Source of the DNA: Marinobacter sp. F4216
Lineage (GTDB): Bacteria; Pseudomonadota; Gammaproteobacteria; Pseudomonadales; Oleiphilaceae
DNA length: 64,000 nucleotides
Direction: 5' to 3'
Assembly (NCBI RefSeq): GCF_019931195.1
Contig: NZ_JAIOUO010000003.1
Span: 434,001 to 498,000 of the forward strand
Numbering within the stretch: the first letter of the stretch is position 1; each line of letters starts with the position of its first letter. The notes under the pieces were generated by a model. The model did not search any database, had not been told where the DNA came from, and was given only the letters and a program-made list of their open reading frames with translations. The position numbers and the translations under genes were made by a program. Shown piece by piece: positions 36,467-45,354 of the stretch.

Positions 36467-37744
36467 GCCGCCCGAAGCGCCCCGATCGGCGCGGATTGAG
36501 CCATCGTGGGCCGCGACAATGTCCCGGGCAATGGCCAGGCCAAGACCCCAGCCCGGCCCCCCGCGGGATTTGTCGGCGCGGTAGAAGGGCTCGAACAGGT
36601 GCGGCAGGTGTTCGTCATCCACGCCCGGGCCTTCATCCTCGAAAGCGATCTCGAGAAATTGCCCCGATGTCCCGACACTCACCTGAACGGCATGCCCCGG
36701 CGAGGTGTGGTCAAGGGCATTCTGCAGGATGTTTTCAAACGCCCGGCGCAACAGTTCGCCATCGCCCAGCACAGAACTCTTGAGCAACTCTGGCCTGGCC
36801 GTGAGCTGACAGTCTACCCCCTGGTGTTCCGCATAGTCCGCCGCATCCCGGAGCACTTCGTTGATCAACGTCAGCAGCGCAACCGGCTCCCGCTCGATGT
36901 CATTGCCCTGCTCGGCCACCCGGTACAAGGTCAGGATCTGGGAGGTCATGGCCTCCAGCCGTTCGTTTTGTCGCAGAATACTGGCCATGAGTTGTTCGTC
37001 CTCACCGGCATCGATCGCCAACTCAATGGCAATTCGCTGGCGAGTCAGGGGCGTTCGAAGGTCGTGGGAGATATCCCTCAGCAAATGTTTCTGCCGTTCC
37101 AGCAGGGTGCACAGCTGGTCGGTCATGGCATTGAACGCCGTAGCCAGCTGGCCAACCTCATCGCCCCGCCCGGCAATATCCTCACTGACCCGAAGCTCGG
37201 TCCGCCCACCGGCGATTTGCCGTGCGGTCTGTTCCATGTGATTCATCGGGCGCGAAACCATACGGGCAATCCACCAGCACGCCAGGGTAATCAGTACGGC
37301 GGCCAGAGCCAGCTCGATGAAACGGAACACACCGGGGTCCAGCCAGCCTTCCCCTGAGGCCCGGGGCCAGGCCACCAGCTGATACCTTTCATTGATATCA
37401 ATCAGTGCCGGTTTCTGGGGATACCAGCTGGACTCCATGCGTTCCCGCACGAAAGACGGCAGGCGCCGCTCCTTATCATCCAGATCAATCAGAATAAGGT
37501 GCAGATCCATCTGTTCGCCCTGTTCACGCAGAAAACGCCAGGGCGCCCATTTGCCGCTCTCCTCGCGAATCGCGATAGCTTCCAAGCCAAGGTCATGAAG
37601 CCCGGCCTGCCGCTCAATGGCTTGTCGCTCACGATCCAACAAAACCCGGCTCGCCAGATTACTGGCCACCACCGTCACGGCCATCGCCAGCCAGATCGAC
37701 AGGAAAATCCGCCAGAACAGCGGCACGGACGGCAGCCATTTCAT
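36425..37744 (-). CDS. Sensor histidine kinase, CpxA-like
   Basis: A 439-residue transmembrane kinase. Two membrane helices (about 9-30 and 140-163) flank a periplasmic sensor of about 110 residues. HAMP follows (WWIARMVSRPMNHMEQTARQIAGGRTELRV), then the H-box LLRDISHDLRTPLTRQRIA (His about 232), N-box FENILQNALDHTS, and G boxes FEDEGPGVDDEHLPHLFEPFYRADKSRGGPGWGLGLAIARDIVAAHDG. The layout matches CpxA/RstB-class envelope sensors. ATG overlaps the response-regulator stop as ATGA. Signal unknown; envelope stress is a reasonable guess. Confidence 0.9.
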   Translation of the reverse strand: MKWLPSVPLFWRIFLSIWLAMAVTVVASNLASRVLLDRERQAIERQAGLHDLGLEAIAIREESGKWAPWRFLREQGEQMDLHLILIDLDDKERRLPSFVRERMESSWYPQKPALIDINERYQLVAWPRASGEGWLDPGVFRFIELALAAVLITLACWWIARMVSRPMNHMEQTARQIAGGRTELRVSEDIAGRGDEVGQLATAFNAMTDQLCTLLERQKHLLRDISHDLRTPLTRQRIAIELAIDAGEDEQLMASILRQNERLEAMTSQILTLYRVAEQGNDIEREPVALLTLINEVLRDAADYAEHQGVDCQLTARPELLKSSVLGDGELLRRAFENILQNALDHTSPGHAVQVSVGTSGQFLEIAFEDEGPGVDDEHLPHLFEPFYRADKSRGGPGWGLGLAIARDIVAAHDGSIRADRGASGGLRVTIRLPVFIGT

Positions 37745-38427
37745 GCCAGCACCTTGTAGCTGTAACCCAGCCCCCGAACCGTCTCTATTCGTTCCTGCCC
37801 GTCCGGCCCCAGTTTCCGGCGGAGGTTACTGATGTGCATATCCAGGGTGCGGTCGTACGCCTCCAGACGTCGCCCAAGCGCCCACTGCATCAGGTCCGGT
37901 TTGCGCACCACACTGCCGGCGTGGGACAGCAGCACTTGCAGGACTTCGTACTCGGTGGCGGTAAGGTCCAGCGGTTGGTCGTTCTGCAGGATACGGCGGT
38001 GCTCCGGTTCCACCTTGAGGTCGCCATAGATCCGGGCAGCATTGACCTCGGCTCGCTGATCCCACGCCACACGACGCAACAGGGCTTGCAGCCGGGCCAC
38101 CAGTTCCCGCGGATTGCAGGGCTTTGGAATGTAATCATCGGCGCCCACTTCAAAGCCGACGATACGGTCGGTTTCATCGCCTCGGGCGGTAAGCAGAACA
38201 ACCGGCAAATGAGTGTCGGCGCGTAGTTCACGCAGCACTTCCAGGCCATTGATGTCCGGCAGCATGATATCCAGCACCACCAGATCACAGTTCTGCCCCC
38301 GGGCCAGGGCCAGCCCATCGTTACCGTTGGCCGCTTCACGAACCGTAAACCCCTGATTACTCAGATAACGGGCCAGCAGGCTCCGCAATTCCTCGTCATC
38401 TTCAACCAGCAACACCCGGTTCTGCAT
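37741..38427 (-). CDS. OmpR/PhoB-family response regulator, CpxR-like
   Basis: A 228-residue regulator. Receiver domain: LLVEDDEELRSLLARYL with acidic pocket Asp10-Asp11, phospho-acceptor Asp53 in VVLDIMLPDINGLEVL, the Thr/Ser switch in VVLLTARGDE, and the conserved Lys in YIPKPCNPRELVARL. Winged-helix C-terminus: LTATEYEVLQVLLSHAGSVVRKPDLMQWALGRRLEAYDRTLDMHISNLRRKLG. The start at 38427 has GGAGG seven bases upstream; the twelve-residue longer form does not. First gene of a two-gene operon with the kinase. Confidence 0.92.
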   Translation of the reverse strand: MQNRVLLVEDDEELRSLLARYLSNQGFTVREAANGNDGLALARGQNCDLVVLDIMLPDINGLEVLRELRADTHLPVVLLTARGDETDRIVGFEVGADDYIPKPCNPRELVARLQALLRRVAWDQRAEVNAARIYGDLKVEPEHRRILQNDQPLDLTATEYEVLQVLLSHAGSVVRKPDLMQWALGRRLEAYDRTLDMHISNLRRKLGPDGQERIETVRGLGYSYKVLA

Positions 38428-38613
38428 CTTGTGCCTCCTGAACAATGATCCCGAGTCTACCACGGCTGATTCAAGCCGCTGATTCCTGTCGCTTTCCTTT
38501 GCAGAACCTTTACATTTTCAGAACTTGCCGGCGTCTTCTGACCCAGAGTTCGTGATGAAAGCGAAGTTCTGACCTATGGTATGACCAAGGACACCCAAAA
38601 AAGCCTGTAACGG

Positions 38614-39780
38614 ATGCCTGATACACAAACCCTCTCCCTGACTCTGGACACCTGCTACTCGGTGGAAGACATTCCACGGGCAGACTGGGATCGCCTGGCT
38701 GGCCAGGACAACCCGTTTTTGCGCTACGAGTTCTTTCAGGCTCTGGAGCGTTCCGGCTGTACCAGCCGCTCAACCGGCTGGGAGCCCAGCCACCTGATTT
38801 TCCGATTGGATGGAGAGATCGCCGGCCTTGCGCCCGCTTACCTGAAGACCCATTCCATGGGCGAGTATGTGTTCGACTGGTCCTGGGCCCAGGCCTATCA
38901 CCAGCACGGACTGGATTATTACCCCAAGTTGCTGATGGCCATTCCGTTCACGCCGTCCCAGGGGCCGCGCCTGCTGCTTTCCCGGGAGCTTCGGGGGTTG
39001 CTGGACGCGCGCCAACTCCATGAGTTGTTCGACAACCTGATGCATCAACTGGGTGGCCACTCCTGGCACCTGCTGTTCCCGGATGCCCGGGACCGAAAGC
39101 TCCTGGGCTACCCACAGGAACTTCGCCGGCTCGGCTGTCAGTTTCACTGGCACAATCGCAAGTACGAAACCTTTGACGGTTTTCTGGAACAGCTTACCTC
39201 CCGCAAGCGCAAGTCCATCCGGCGCGAGCGCCGTCAGGTGGCTGAACAGGGCATTGTGTTCAGCCGTTTTCACGGCGAGGATATTCCGGATGATGTCATG
39301 GAGGCTTTTTACACGTTCTATCAGGCCACCTATCTCAAGCGCGGGCAGCGCCCCTATCTGAACCGGCAGTTTTTCGAACTGATTCGAGTCAACCTGCCCG
39401 AACATCTGCACCTGGTTATGGCCCGGAAAAACCGCGAATGGGTTGGCGGCGCCCTGTTCCTGACCAGTAAGAACACACTCTACGGGCGTTACTGGGGTTG
39501 CCTGGAAGAATACCCCCACCTGCACTTTGAAACCTGCTATTACCAGGGCATCGAACTGGCGATTGAACTCGGCCTGAGCCGCTTCGATGCAGGCGCCCAG
39601 GGCGAACACAAACTGGTAAGGGGATTTGAACCGCAGCTCACCCACTCCTGGCACGGCATCAGCCACCCGGGTTTCCGGGATGCCATCCGAACCTTTATCC
39701 GCGACGAAGCGGCCCAGGTGGACGCCTATTTTCAGGAATCGTTCAGCTTTTTGCCGTACAAACAACAGGATCAGGATTAA
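38614..39780 (+). CDS. COG3146/DUF482 GNAT-like acyltransferase
   Basis: A 388-residue protein of the COG3146 (DUF482) family, related to FemAB/GNAT acyltransferases. Hallmarks: NPFLRYEFFQALERSGC near the start, FDWSWAQAYHQHGLDYYPKLLMAIPFTPSQGPRLL, KRKSIRRERRQV, and the end GAQGEHKLVRGFEPQLTHSWHGISHPGFRDAI. Predicted cytosolic; the chemical role is not established. It is divergent from the CpxRA-like operon and followed after 45 bases by an unknown membrane protein. Ribosome site is weak (TAACGG). Confidence 0.88.
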   Translation: MPDTQTLSLTLDTCYSVEDIPRADWDRLAGQDNPFLRYEFFQALERSGCTSRSTGWEPSHLIFRLDGEIAGLAPAYLKTHSMGEYVFDWSWAQAYHQHGLDYYPKLLMAIPFTPSQGPRLLLSRELRGLLDARQLHELFDNLMHQLGGHSWHLLFPDARDRKLLGYPQELRRLGCQFHWHNRKYETFDGFLEQLTSRKRKSIRRERRQVAEQGIVFSRFHGEDIPDDVMEAFYTFYQATYLKRGQRPYLNRQFFELIRVNLPEHLHLVMARKNREWVGGALFLTSKNTLYGRYWGCLEEYPHLHFETCYYQGIELAIELGLSRFDAGAQGEHKLVRGFEPQLTHSWHGISHPGFRDAIRTFIRDEAAQVDAYFQESFSFLPYKQQDQD

Positions 39781-39825
39781 CTTCTATACTGAAACCTTGA
39801 CGAGGCTCAAACGGATTCTGACCGA

Positions 39826-40497
39826 ATGGAAACGGACCCACTACTCAGTTTTCTGGAAGGTAACCAAACCGCGCTTATTCTTGCTGCCATTGCACTGCTG
39901 GTTGGCATTATCGCTCTGGTAATGGCCTTTACGCTGTCCCGCAGTGCCAATCGGGAAGCCGACTCCTTGCGCCAGCAGGCCCGCTCACTGGGGCGTGAAC
40001 TGGAAGAACTCCGCATCGGTCAATTCTCAGGCGGCGGCCATCGCCCGCCTCCCACTCTGGGTGCCGATCCGGGAGCCGCCCGATATGACACGGAAAAAGA
40101 AGCCTACAGCAAAATATGGCCCCAGCTTTGGCAGTTACATGATCGCGTAGGCATTTTTATACGAGCCATCGAGAATGGAGAATCCGCCGGCGACCTGCGG
40201 CTCGATGCCCGCAACGCGGCGCTCGAAGCCCGCCAGTTAATGAACCTGAATCGTCCGTTCTGCAACGAGACGGTCGAAGAACTGGTGACCCGCCTGATTG
40301 ATACCGAGATCAAGGTTCACCTCGCTGCCTGCCAGCATATGGATGTGTCAAAGGAAGTGTCTGACTCGTCCTCCGACCACGAACGCCGGGTACTGAAAGA
40401 CAAATGCCAGGCCCTTTACGATGGCGAGGCCCGGGATCTGATGAACCGACTGGCGGATGCCATCCGAACCCGGGTGATCAACGTTAACTATCCATGA
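39826..40497 (+). CDS. Hypothetical protein with one N-terminal membrane helix
   Basis: A 223-residue protein. Residues about 16-37 (ALILAAIALLVGIIALVMAFTL) form one membrane helix, followed by a coiled-coil-like stretch (SANREADSLRQQARSLGRELEELRI) and a helical cytosolic domain rich in charged residues (EKEAYSKIWPQLWQLHDRVGIFIRAIENGE). No family recognised. Its end overlaps the converging dodecin gene by 14 bases. Codon use is like the neighbours. Confidence 0.65.
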   Translation: METDPLLSFLEGNQTALILAAIALLVGIIALVMAFTLSRSANREADSLRQQARSLGRELEELRIGQFSGGGHRPPPTLGADPGAARYDTEKEAYSKIWPQLWQLHDRVGIFIRAIENGESAGDLRLDARNAALEARQLMNLNRPFCNETVEELVTRLIDTEIKVHLAACQHMDVSKEVSDSSSDHERRVLKDKCQALYDGEARDLMNRLADAIRTRVINVNYP

Positions 40498-40699
40498 TGC
40501 GGAAGCCGATCTTCAGCACCACCTGGTAGTGGCCGACCCTGGAGTCGACGATATGGCCGCGGGTTTCCACCACCTCGAACCACTCCATGTTGTGAATCGA
40601 CTTGGCACACTCGCCCAGGGCGTTCTCTATGGCATCTTCGATGCTATTCTTGGACGAACCCACAATCTCCACTTTCTTGTACGTGTGGTGGTCAGTCAT
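40484..40699 (-). CDS. Dodecin flavoprotein
   Basis: A 71-residue protein: YKKVEIVGSSKNSIEDAIENALGECAKSIHNMEWFEVVETRGHIVDSRVGHYQVVLKIGFRI. This is the full dodecin pattern, including the Trp of MEWFEV that sandwiches flavin and the Gln in HYQVVLKIGF. Dodecins are dodecameric flavin-storage or buffering proteins. The gene is followed on the other strand by the converging hypothetical gene, with a 14-base overlap. Confidence 0.92.
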   Translation of the reverse strand: MTDHHTYKKVEIVGSSKNSIEDAIENALGECAKSIHNMEWFEVVETRGHIVDSRVGHYQVVLKIGFRIMDS

Positions 40700-40852
40700 G
40701 ATTGCTTCCTCCGGATTTGCTGAAAACAGCGTGGCTGAAGATACTCTTGAGCCTAGAAGACAAGCCCGGTGCCGGCAAACCAGGAGCCCTGGAACATATC
40801 AGTCCGATTTCTGATGAGTTGAAATGCTCATTGATCAGGCCCCTATACCAAT

Positions 40853-40887
40853 GAGGCGCGGCACCCGATTCAGGTGCCACGCCCCTC
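40853..40887. repeat. GC-rich inverted repeat between dodecin and a secreted protein gene
   Basis: GGCACC and GGTGCC (7-base loop) form the top of a hairpin that extends imperfectly to GAGG/CCTC at its base. It lies about 50 bases after the stop of the minus-strand secreted protein gene. No T-run on either strand, so it may be a weak or Rho-assisted terminator. Confidence 0.35.
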
Positions 40888-40933
40888 TAGATTCCTGGAT
40901 CGCCTGCAGCTTCCCTTTTTTGCCTGTCATGAC

Positions 40934-41884
40934 TCACGTGCAGATAGCCTTGGCGTACAGGATATTCATCTTGATGGTCCAACTGGTTCCCTCTGGGACC
41001 CAAGCGATGAGTTTAAGCAGCGACTTCAAAACATCGGTTGGCTTCACCCCTACCGTCGCTGAGGCAGTTGCGTTGGCAACCCCGGCACCGGCGGATGCAC
41101 CTCCCTCCGCCTCGATGGACACGTCCGGGATCAGATCAGCACTCTTTTTAAGGACCCAGGCACTCATGTTCAGGCTTTCCCGGATCAGTTCAAACTTCGG
41201 CTCGCTCTCTTCCACAGCCCACTCACACACCTCACCAGATGGCGCGCGGTTCAAGTTCCCGGAACTCACCGCCTGGAACCCATAGCGCGCTGGTTCCAGC
41301 AAAGGCGGCAGCGATGCCAGCATTTGGCGAATGTCACTTACTGTCGATTCCAGCTGCTGCATTTGCGCACCTACCGTTTGCCACATGAGGTACAGCGGGC
41401 GGGGTGGCACATAATCGATGACGACGCTCATACGTTGAAGGTTTTCCAGCAAGTCCTGGCGGCTGCTCAGGGCCGGAATCTCAGAAGCCAGATTCAGAAA
41501 ATCGTTAAGGATGTATTTAATGCGACTACGGAAACCGGCACAGATCGCAGAACACCCAGAACCACCAGTGAAATACTCATACTCCGTCTGCATCTGCCTG
41601 ATCATACCCATTGTCTGCTTCAGCTGATCCAGGACGTTCATATCTTTGATGTCCGCAAAGATATCGGGGGAACCGTTCTGAACCTTTTCAGCAATGGATT
41701 GGATCGGAGCCTTTTCCCGCACATTGGTTATCAGCGTACTCGTATTGGACTTCACGGTCTCAATCCGGGAAGAGAGACCTCCCCCCCAACGGGCATGGCC
41801 CAAAACAGGGGCGGCGAGAATAACAGCGGTTAAAGCACAAATAAGAGGCTTGCGGATTCGCGCGGTAGCGTTTGTTGGTTTCAT
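40934..41884 (-). CDS. Hypothetical exported protein (316 aa)
   Basis: A 316-residue protein with a signal peptide, basic start then PLICALTAVILAAPVLGHA. The mature part is helical with long amphipathic runs (SSRIETVKSNTSTLITNVREK, LQRMSVVIDY, TVGAQMQQLESTVSDIRQML). It has cysteines in GGSGCSAICAGF, VCEWAV and a terminal AICT, probably as disulphides. A Gly/Ala-rich segment (GGASAGAGVANATASATVG) comes before the end. No family recognised; it may be a periplasmic or surface helical-bundle protein. It is monocistronic, with about 220 bases of leader to the cNMP-binding gene. Confidence 0.6.
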   Translation of the reverse strand: MKPTNATARIRKPLICALTAVILAAPVLGHARWGGGLSSRIETVKSNTSTLITNVREKAPIQSIAEKVQNGSPDIFADIKDMNVLDQLKQTMGMIRQMQTEYEYFTGGSGCSAICAGFRSRIKYILNDFLNLASEIPALSSRQDLLENLQRMSVVIDYVPPRPLYLMWQTVGAQMQQLESTVSDIRQMLASLPPLLEPARYGFQAVSSGNLNRAPSGEVCEWAVEESEPKFELIRESLNMSAWVLKKSADLIPDVSIEAEGGASAGAGVANATASATVGVKPTDVLKSLLKLIAWVPEGTSWTIKMNILYAKAICT

Positions 41885-42105
41885 GACCCTTTCTCCGTTC
41901 TTCTTGTACTGCTCGTATGGTTTGGTGATGCCGCTGCGGTGTTTCTCTGCAGTAGATTCACTTTACGAGGCAGGGCCGGGTGAAAACTGTTAAGGATTGG
42001 CGCGAAAAATGTGACTTATTCACACATCGCTGAAGCGAGTAAGGACACGGGAAAGGCCACAAACATGACGGTGGCAGCAGGCTGATAGTGGCACCTGACA
42101 GGCGG

Positions 42106-42564
42106 TTAGCTTTTGTTCATTACCTCGAACAGGCGGGCATCAGAATCACGCAGACGTCGGCAGATTTCGCGCCCCAGGTTCATCTGAATCAGTGTGAATT
42201 GTTCCAGGTTTTCCTGGTAGCAATCGAACAGTGCAGACAGGGGCAGTTCAATGGCAAGGCAAGGGGTATCCGCCCTGACGGTCGCACTGCGGGGCATCAT
42301 TGCCATCAAAGCGATCTCGCCAAAACAGTCTCCAGCCGTTAGCTGATGCAGCGTGACCGGGTTTCCCTGCCAGTGTTTAATAATGCTGACGACTCCCGTT
42401 TCCAGCACATAAAGGGCATGGGCTTCATCATTTTCGCAGAAAAAATTCTCCCCAGCCGCTACCTCGATGACACGAGAACGTTCCAAAAGGAACGTCAGGG
42501 TCTCGTCGGAAACGCCACCAAACAAAGGCATGGCCTGGAGAAGCCGGATACGTTCAGTATTCAT
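42106..42564 (-). CDS. Stand-alone cyclic-nucleotide-binding protein
   Basis: A 152-residue protein consisting of a cNMP-binding (Crp-like) domain only: LLQAMPLFGGVSDETLTFLLE, YVLETGVVSIIKH and the phosphate-binding cassette GDCFGEIALMAMMPRSATVRAD, where Glu and Arg that contact cNMP ribose and phosphate are kept. No helix-turn-helix follows; the tail is a helix (LGREICRRLRDSDARLFEVM). The gene overlaps the upstream nucleotidyl-cyclase gene by 11 bases. It probably reads the cyclic nucleotide made by that cyclase and acts through protein contact. Confidence 0.82.
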   Translation of the reverse strand: MNTERIRLLQAMPLFGGVSDETLTFLLERSRVIEVAAGENFFCENDEAHALYVLETGVVSIIKHWQGNPVTLHQLTAGDCFGEIALMAMMPRSATVRADTPCLAIELPLSALFDCYQENLEQFTLIQMNLGREICRRLRDSDARLFEVMNKS

Positions 42565-43531
42565 TGTCCAATTGAGTCAGGAATTGGTGCCTTTCGGACT
42601 CCGTGTCAAGTTCATCTGCCAGCATCTGCCGAAAGCTGCGTTCATCCAGCGCCCGTTCCACGGCGTTTTTAACCAGAAGGGTTCCGATGGGGCCAAGGGT
42701 GCCGCATAGCAGGCGTTCTGCCCGACGTACCAATGCGCCATCGAACGGAACCGGCACTCCGGCGCCAGGACTGGGCGCGAGTGTTAACGGGTGATCTGCT
42801 TCCGCCAGCATTCGATCAAGCTCTTCCAGAGTTTCTGCCTGCTGAGCCGCCTGCTGCACCAGAACTCGAGCCATGGGCCCCCACTCATCAGTCAACCGGG
42901 CAATTCGACTATTCAATGCTTCGGGCTCCCAGTCCGGGCGAGCTGGGTTTTCTCTGTCTGCAGTACCCAGGTCAACCGGGCTTGGCACATGATGGACAGC
43001 TAATGCGATCTCATAGACTTCGAACTCGCGGACGTGCTTATCCGCTCTTTTTCCACAGTAGGAAAACAGTTCCGCGTACTCCTGCCCAAGACAGCAAACA
43101 ACTTCATAAAAAGAGCGAGAGACCAATATCTGGCCGGGACCGGCAAAATCCATAATGCGGGCTGCGGAGTTGATACCCTCTCCGAGAGTTGTTTTCTCGC
43201 CTTTCACATCGAATATGATTTTTATCGGACCCATATGTATGCCGGTTCGAATCTCATAGGGGACGGTGCTGTCGCCCTGTGCGCGCACGGCTTCGCGAAG
43301 ATCCAGGGCAAAATAGAGCGCTGTTTCGGGCTCCAGCAAAAAGCACACAGCAGCGCCGTCCCCGCGATCCAGAAGAATATATTCGTCCCTTGGCCGATTA
43401 ATCAGAAGCTTTCGGATCTGCTCATCCAGATGGGATTTGATGGCCATCTGTGCCTGCATATGGCGTTTGGTTGAAGCGACTACATCCAGGAAAACAACAC
43501 AACACAGCCAAGTCCGGTTGTGATTGGCCAT
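42554..43531 (-). CDS. Class III adenylate/guanylate cyclase with tandem C-terminal repeats
   Basis: A 325-residue soluble cyclase. Catalytic residues are complete: metal-binding Asp16 (FLDVVAST) and Asp58 (DRGDGAAV), then Asn121 and Arg125 in GEGINSAARI, followed by GQILVSRSFYEVV. The C-terminal part (about 215-325) holds two related units, WGPMARVLVQQA with a downstream LDRMLAEAD, and LGPIGTLLVKNA with RQMLADELD, resembling a module seen beside serine/threonine kinases and cyclases. It starts three bases after a haem-sensor gene and overlaps a cNMP-binding gene by 11 bases, so the three form a signalling operon. Confidence 0.87.
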   Translation of the reverse strand: MANHNRTWLCCVVFLDVVASTKRHMQAQMAIKSHLDEQIRKLLINRPRDEYILLDRGDGAAVCFLLEPETALYFALDLREAVRAQGDSTVPYEIRTGIHMGPIKIIFDVKGEKTTLGEGINSAARIMDFAGPGQILVSRSFYEVVCCLGQEYAELFSYCGKRADKHVREFEVYEIALAVHHVPSPVDLGTADRENPARPDWEPEALNSRIARLTDEWGPMARVLVQQAAQQAETLEELDRMLAEADHPLTLAPSPGAGVPVPFDGALVRRAERLLCGTLGPIGTLLVKNAVERALDERSFRQMLADELDTESERHQFLTQLDNEY

Positions 43532-43534
43532 GGC

Positions 43535-44416
43535 TCAGCTTCGCTCCGAATCCAGCATGGCCATCGCCTTGTCGAGGCTTCGACGCATGCGGTTGAAGGA
43601 CTTTGCCAATACCGACAGTTCATCCTTGCCATTGGTCTCAAACTCAGGCACTTCCATGTTGCCCTGACTAACTTCATTGGCAGTCTGCGACATTCGCTGA
43701 ATAGGCCGTGTGACGAACACCCTGAGAAGCACATTAGCCAGCAGAATAATGACGCCACAGATGGCGGCCAGCATCACCATCAACAGTTGGGAAATAGACT
43801 GTGCTTTTGCAATCGGAACATCCGCTGGCACCGATACAATCTGCGCGCCAACGACTTTGCCCATCTCCCATCCAAACCCATTGTCATTGCCGTATCGTTC
43901 GATCATCGTCGCGGGAGCCGCCGACGGGAGTCCGTGGCAAGCCAAGCAACCTTCGTCGGTAACACGGATAGGCCGAGCCAGATACAGTGCCTGCCCTCCC
44001 GGGGTATCACGCATCCCGGAGAACTCCTCAAGGTCTGGCTTGTTCCTGAACATCCGGATGATGTCCGCTTCCCAGTCGAGTGCCCGGTCCCTGGGATTGG
44101 TTGGATTTGTCGAAGCCTCTTTGTAGCTGTATTCGGGATTGTTTTTGCGCAACTGCATGAAGCTCTGGGTGGCGGCATACGCAGGCACGATCTGAGGAGG
44201 GAAGGCTACTGTTAGCTGGGGCTTGAGCAGTGGCCGGATTTCACGCTCCGTGTAGCTTCGCAAGGCCATGGAACTGTCCATCATCAGGCCGGCCTGCGCG
44301 ACCACCTCACGATAGGCATTGTCGTAGAGCGCACGATGGGTCATGGCACTGAACACCGCAAACCCGAGCCCCAGGACGCCAATGAGAATAAGATTGAACT
44401 TTGTGGTGATACCCAT
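43535..44416 (-). CDS. DUF3365 (Tll0287-like) haem sensor with HAMP domain
   Basis: A 293-residue membrane sensor. An N-terminal helix (FNLILIGVLGLGFAVFSAM), a periplasmic DUF3365 domain with covalent-haem motif CLACH (Cys157-His161), a second helix (SQLLMVMLAAICGVIILLANVLL), then HAMP (FVTRPIQRMSQTANEVSQGNMEV) and a short coiled coil. No kinase or methyl-accepting output is fused, so output is probably through the cyclase encoded three bases later. I choose ATG 44416, with GGAAG nine bases upstream and a family-like MGITTKFNL start; ATGs at 44425 and 44491 are possible. Likely senses redox or a gas through haem. Confidence 0.85.
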   Translation of the reverse strand: MGITTKFNLILIGVLGLGFAVFSAMTHRALYDNAYREVVAQAGLMMDSSMALRSYTEREIRPLLKPQLTVAFPPQIVPAYAATQSFMQLRKNNPEYSYKEASTNPTNPRDRALDWEADIIRMFRNKPDLEEFSGMRDTPGGQALYLARPIRVTDEGCLACHGLPSAAPATMIERYGNDNGFGWEMGKVVGAQIVSVPADVPIAKAQSISQLLMVMLAAICGVIILLANVLLRVFVTRPIQRMSQTANEVSQGNMEVPEFETNGKDELSVLAKSFNRMRRSLDKAMAMLDSERS

Positions 44417-44571
44417 CACGTTCATCTTCCGTGAAACGAGCGAAGCCCCACCGGCAGGTACAGTTAACTCCATCACTTCTGAATTCAGCATAGGCCATTC
44501 TGATCAAAACATGAACGGCAGCAGGGATAGGCGGTTTCCCACGCCAAATGGCTTTCGTCTAAGCTCTACAG

Positions 44572-45225
44572 ATGTCTGTCGAAACATTACGCACAGTTCC
44601 TTTATTCGCCACTGTTGACGACCATGATCTGAAGCAGTTAATGGCCGCATCGGTACGCCATACCTATGGCAAGAACAGCATCATCGTTACCGAGGGCGAG
44701 TTATCCCACTCGCTCTACGTGATCCTGCAAGGTGAAGTGATTGCGTATGTCAGTGACGAGGATGGAAACATCAATATCGTTAATCGTCTCAACGAGGGCG
44801 ACTACTTTGGCGAGCTGTCTCTGATCGATGGAGGGCCGAGGTCCGCGTCCGTTGAAGCAGTGACCCAGTGCCAGATGCTGATTCTCTCACGCACCGATTT
44901 CCTCACGTACCTGGAGGCGAATCCCAAAGTAGCCATTCGTTTGCTCGAAGGTATGGGGCAGCGTATGCGCAACACAACGCTTCACGCCAAAGAGCTGGCG
45001 TTGATGGATGTGTTCGGGCGGATCGCGAGCGTGCTCCGGAAATCAGCCACCGAAGAGGACGGCGTTTTAATCACTCCGCCACTGACCCAACAGGCGATCG
45101 CCGACGAGGTAGGAGCATCCCGTGAAATGGTCAGTCGAATTCTCAAGGATTTGCGTATTGGAGGTTATATCGACACGATCGAAAAACGAATCGTGATCAA
45201 GAAGCGGATTCCTGACCGCTGGTAA
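44572..45225 (+). CDS. Crp/Fnr-family transcriptional regulator
   Basis: A 217-residue regulator. cNMP-binding domain: LRTVPLFATVDDHDLKQLM, GDYFGELSLIDGGPRSASVEAV with the cassette Glu and Arg; dimer helix; and a winged helix-turn-helix at about 165-200 (LTQQAIADEVGASREMVSRILKDLRIGGYI). No Fnr-type cysteine cluster. It is divergent from the haem sensor-cyclase-cNMP operon by about 155 bases, which makes it the obvious DNA-binding readout of the cyclic nucleotide, though this is inferred from position. Confidence 0.9.
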   Translation: MSVETLRTVPLFATVDDHDLKQLMAASVRHTYGKNSIIVTEGELSHSLYVILQGEVIAYVSDEDGNINIVNRLNEGDYFGELSLIDGGPRSASVEAVTQCQMLILSRTDFLTYLEANPKVAIRLLEGMGQRMRNTTLHAKELALMDVFGRIASVLRKSATEEDGVLITPPLTQQAIADEVGASREMVSRILKDLRIGGYIDTIEKRIVIKKRIPDRW

Positions 45226-45354
45226 GGGACCTGAATATCACGCCATTATGAGGCAACAAAGCAAGAACCCGCCTGCAAAAATGGTTGGATGAGCTAGCAA
45301 CCCGACGCGGACTAACGAATACGGTAACCGGAACGCCTGAAAACTAGTTTTATC

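Noticed and set aside
38770..39765. A minus-strand open frame of 331 codons
   Set aside because: Shadow of the COG3146 acyltransferase gene, whose protein motifs are clear.
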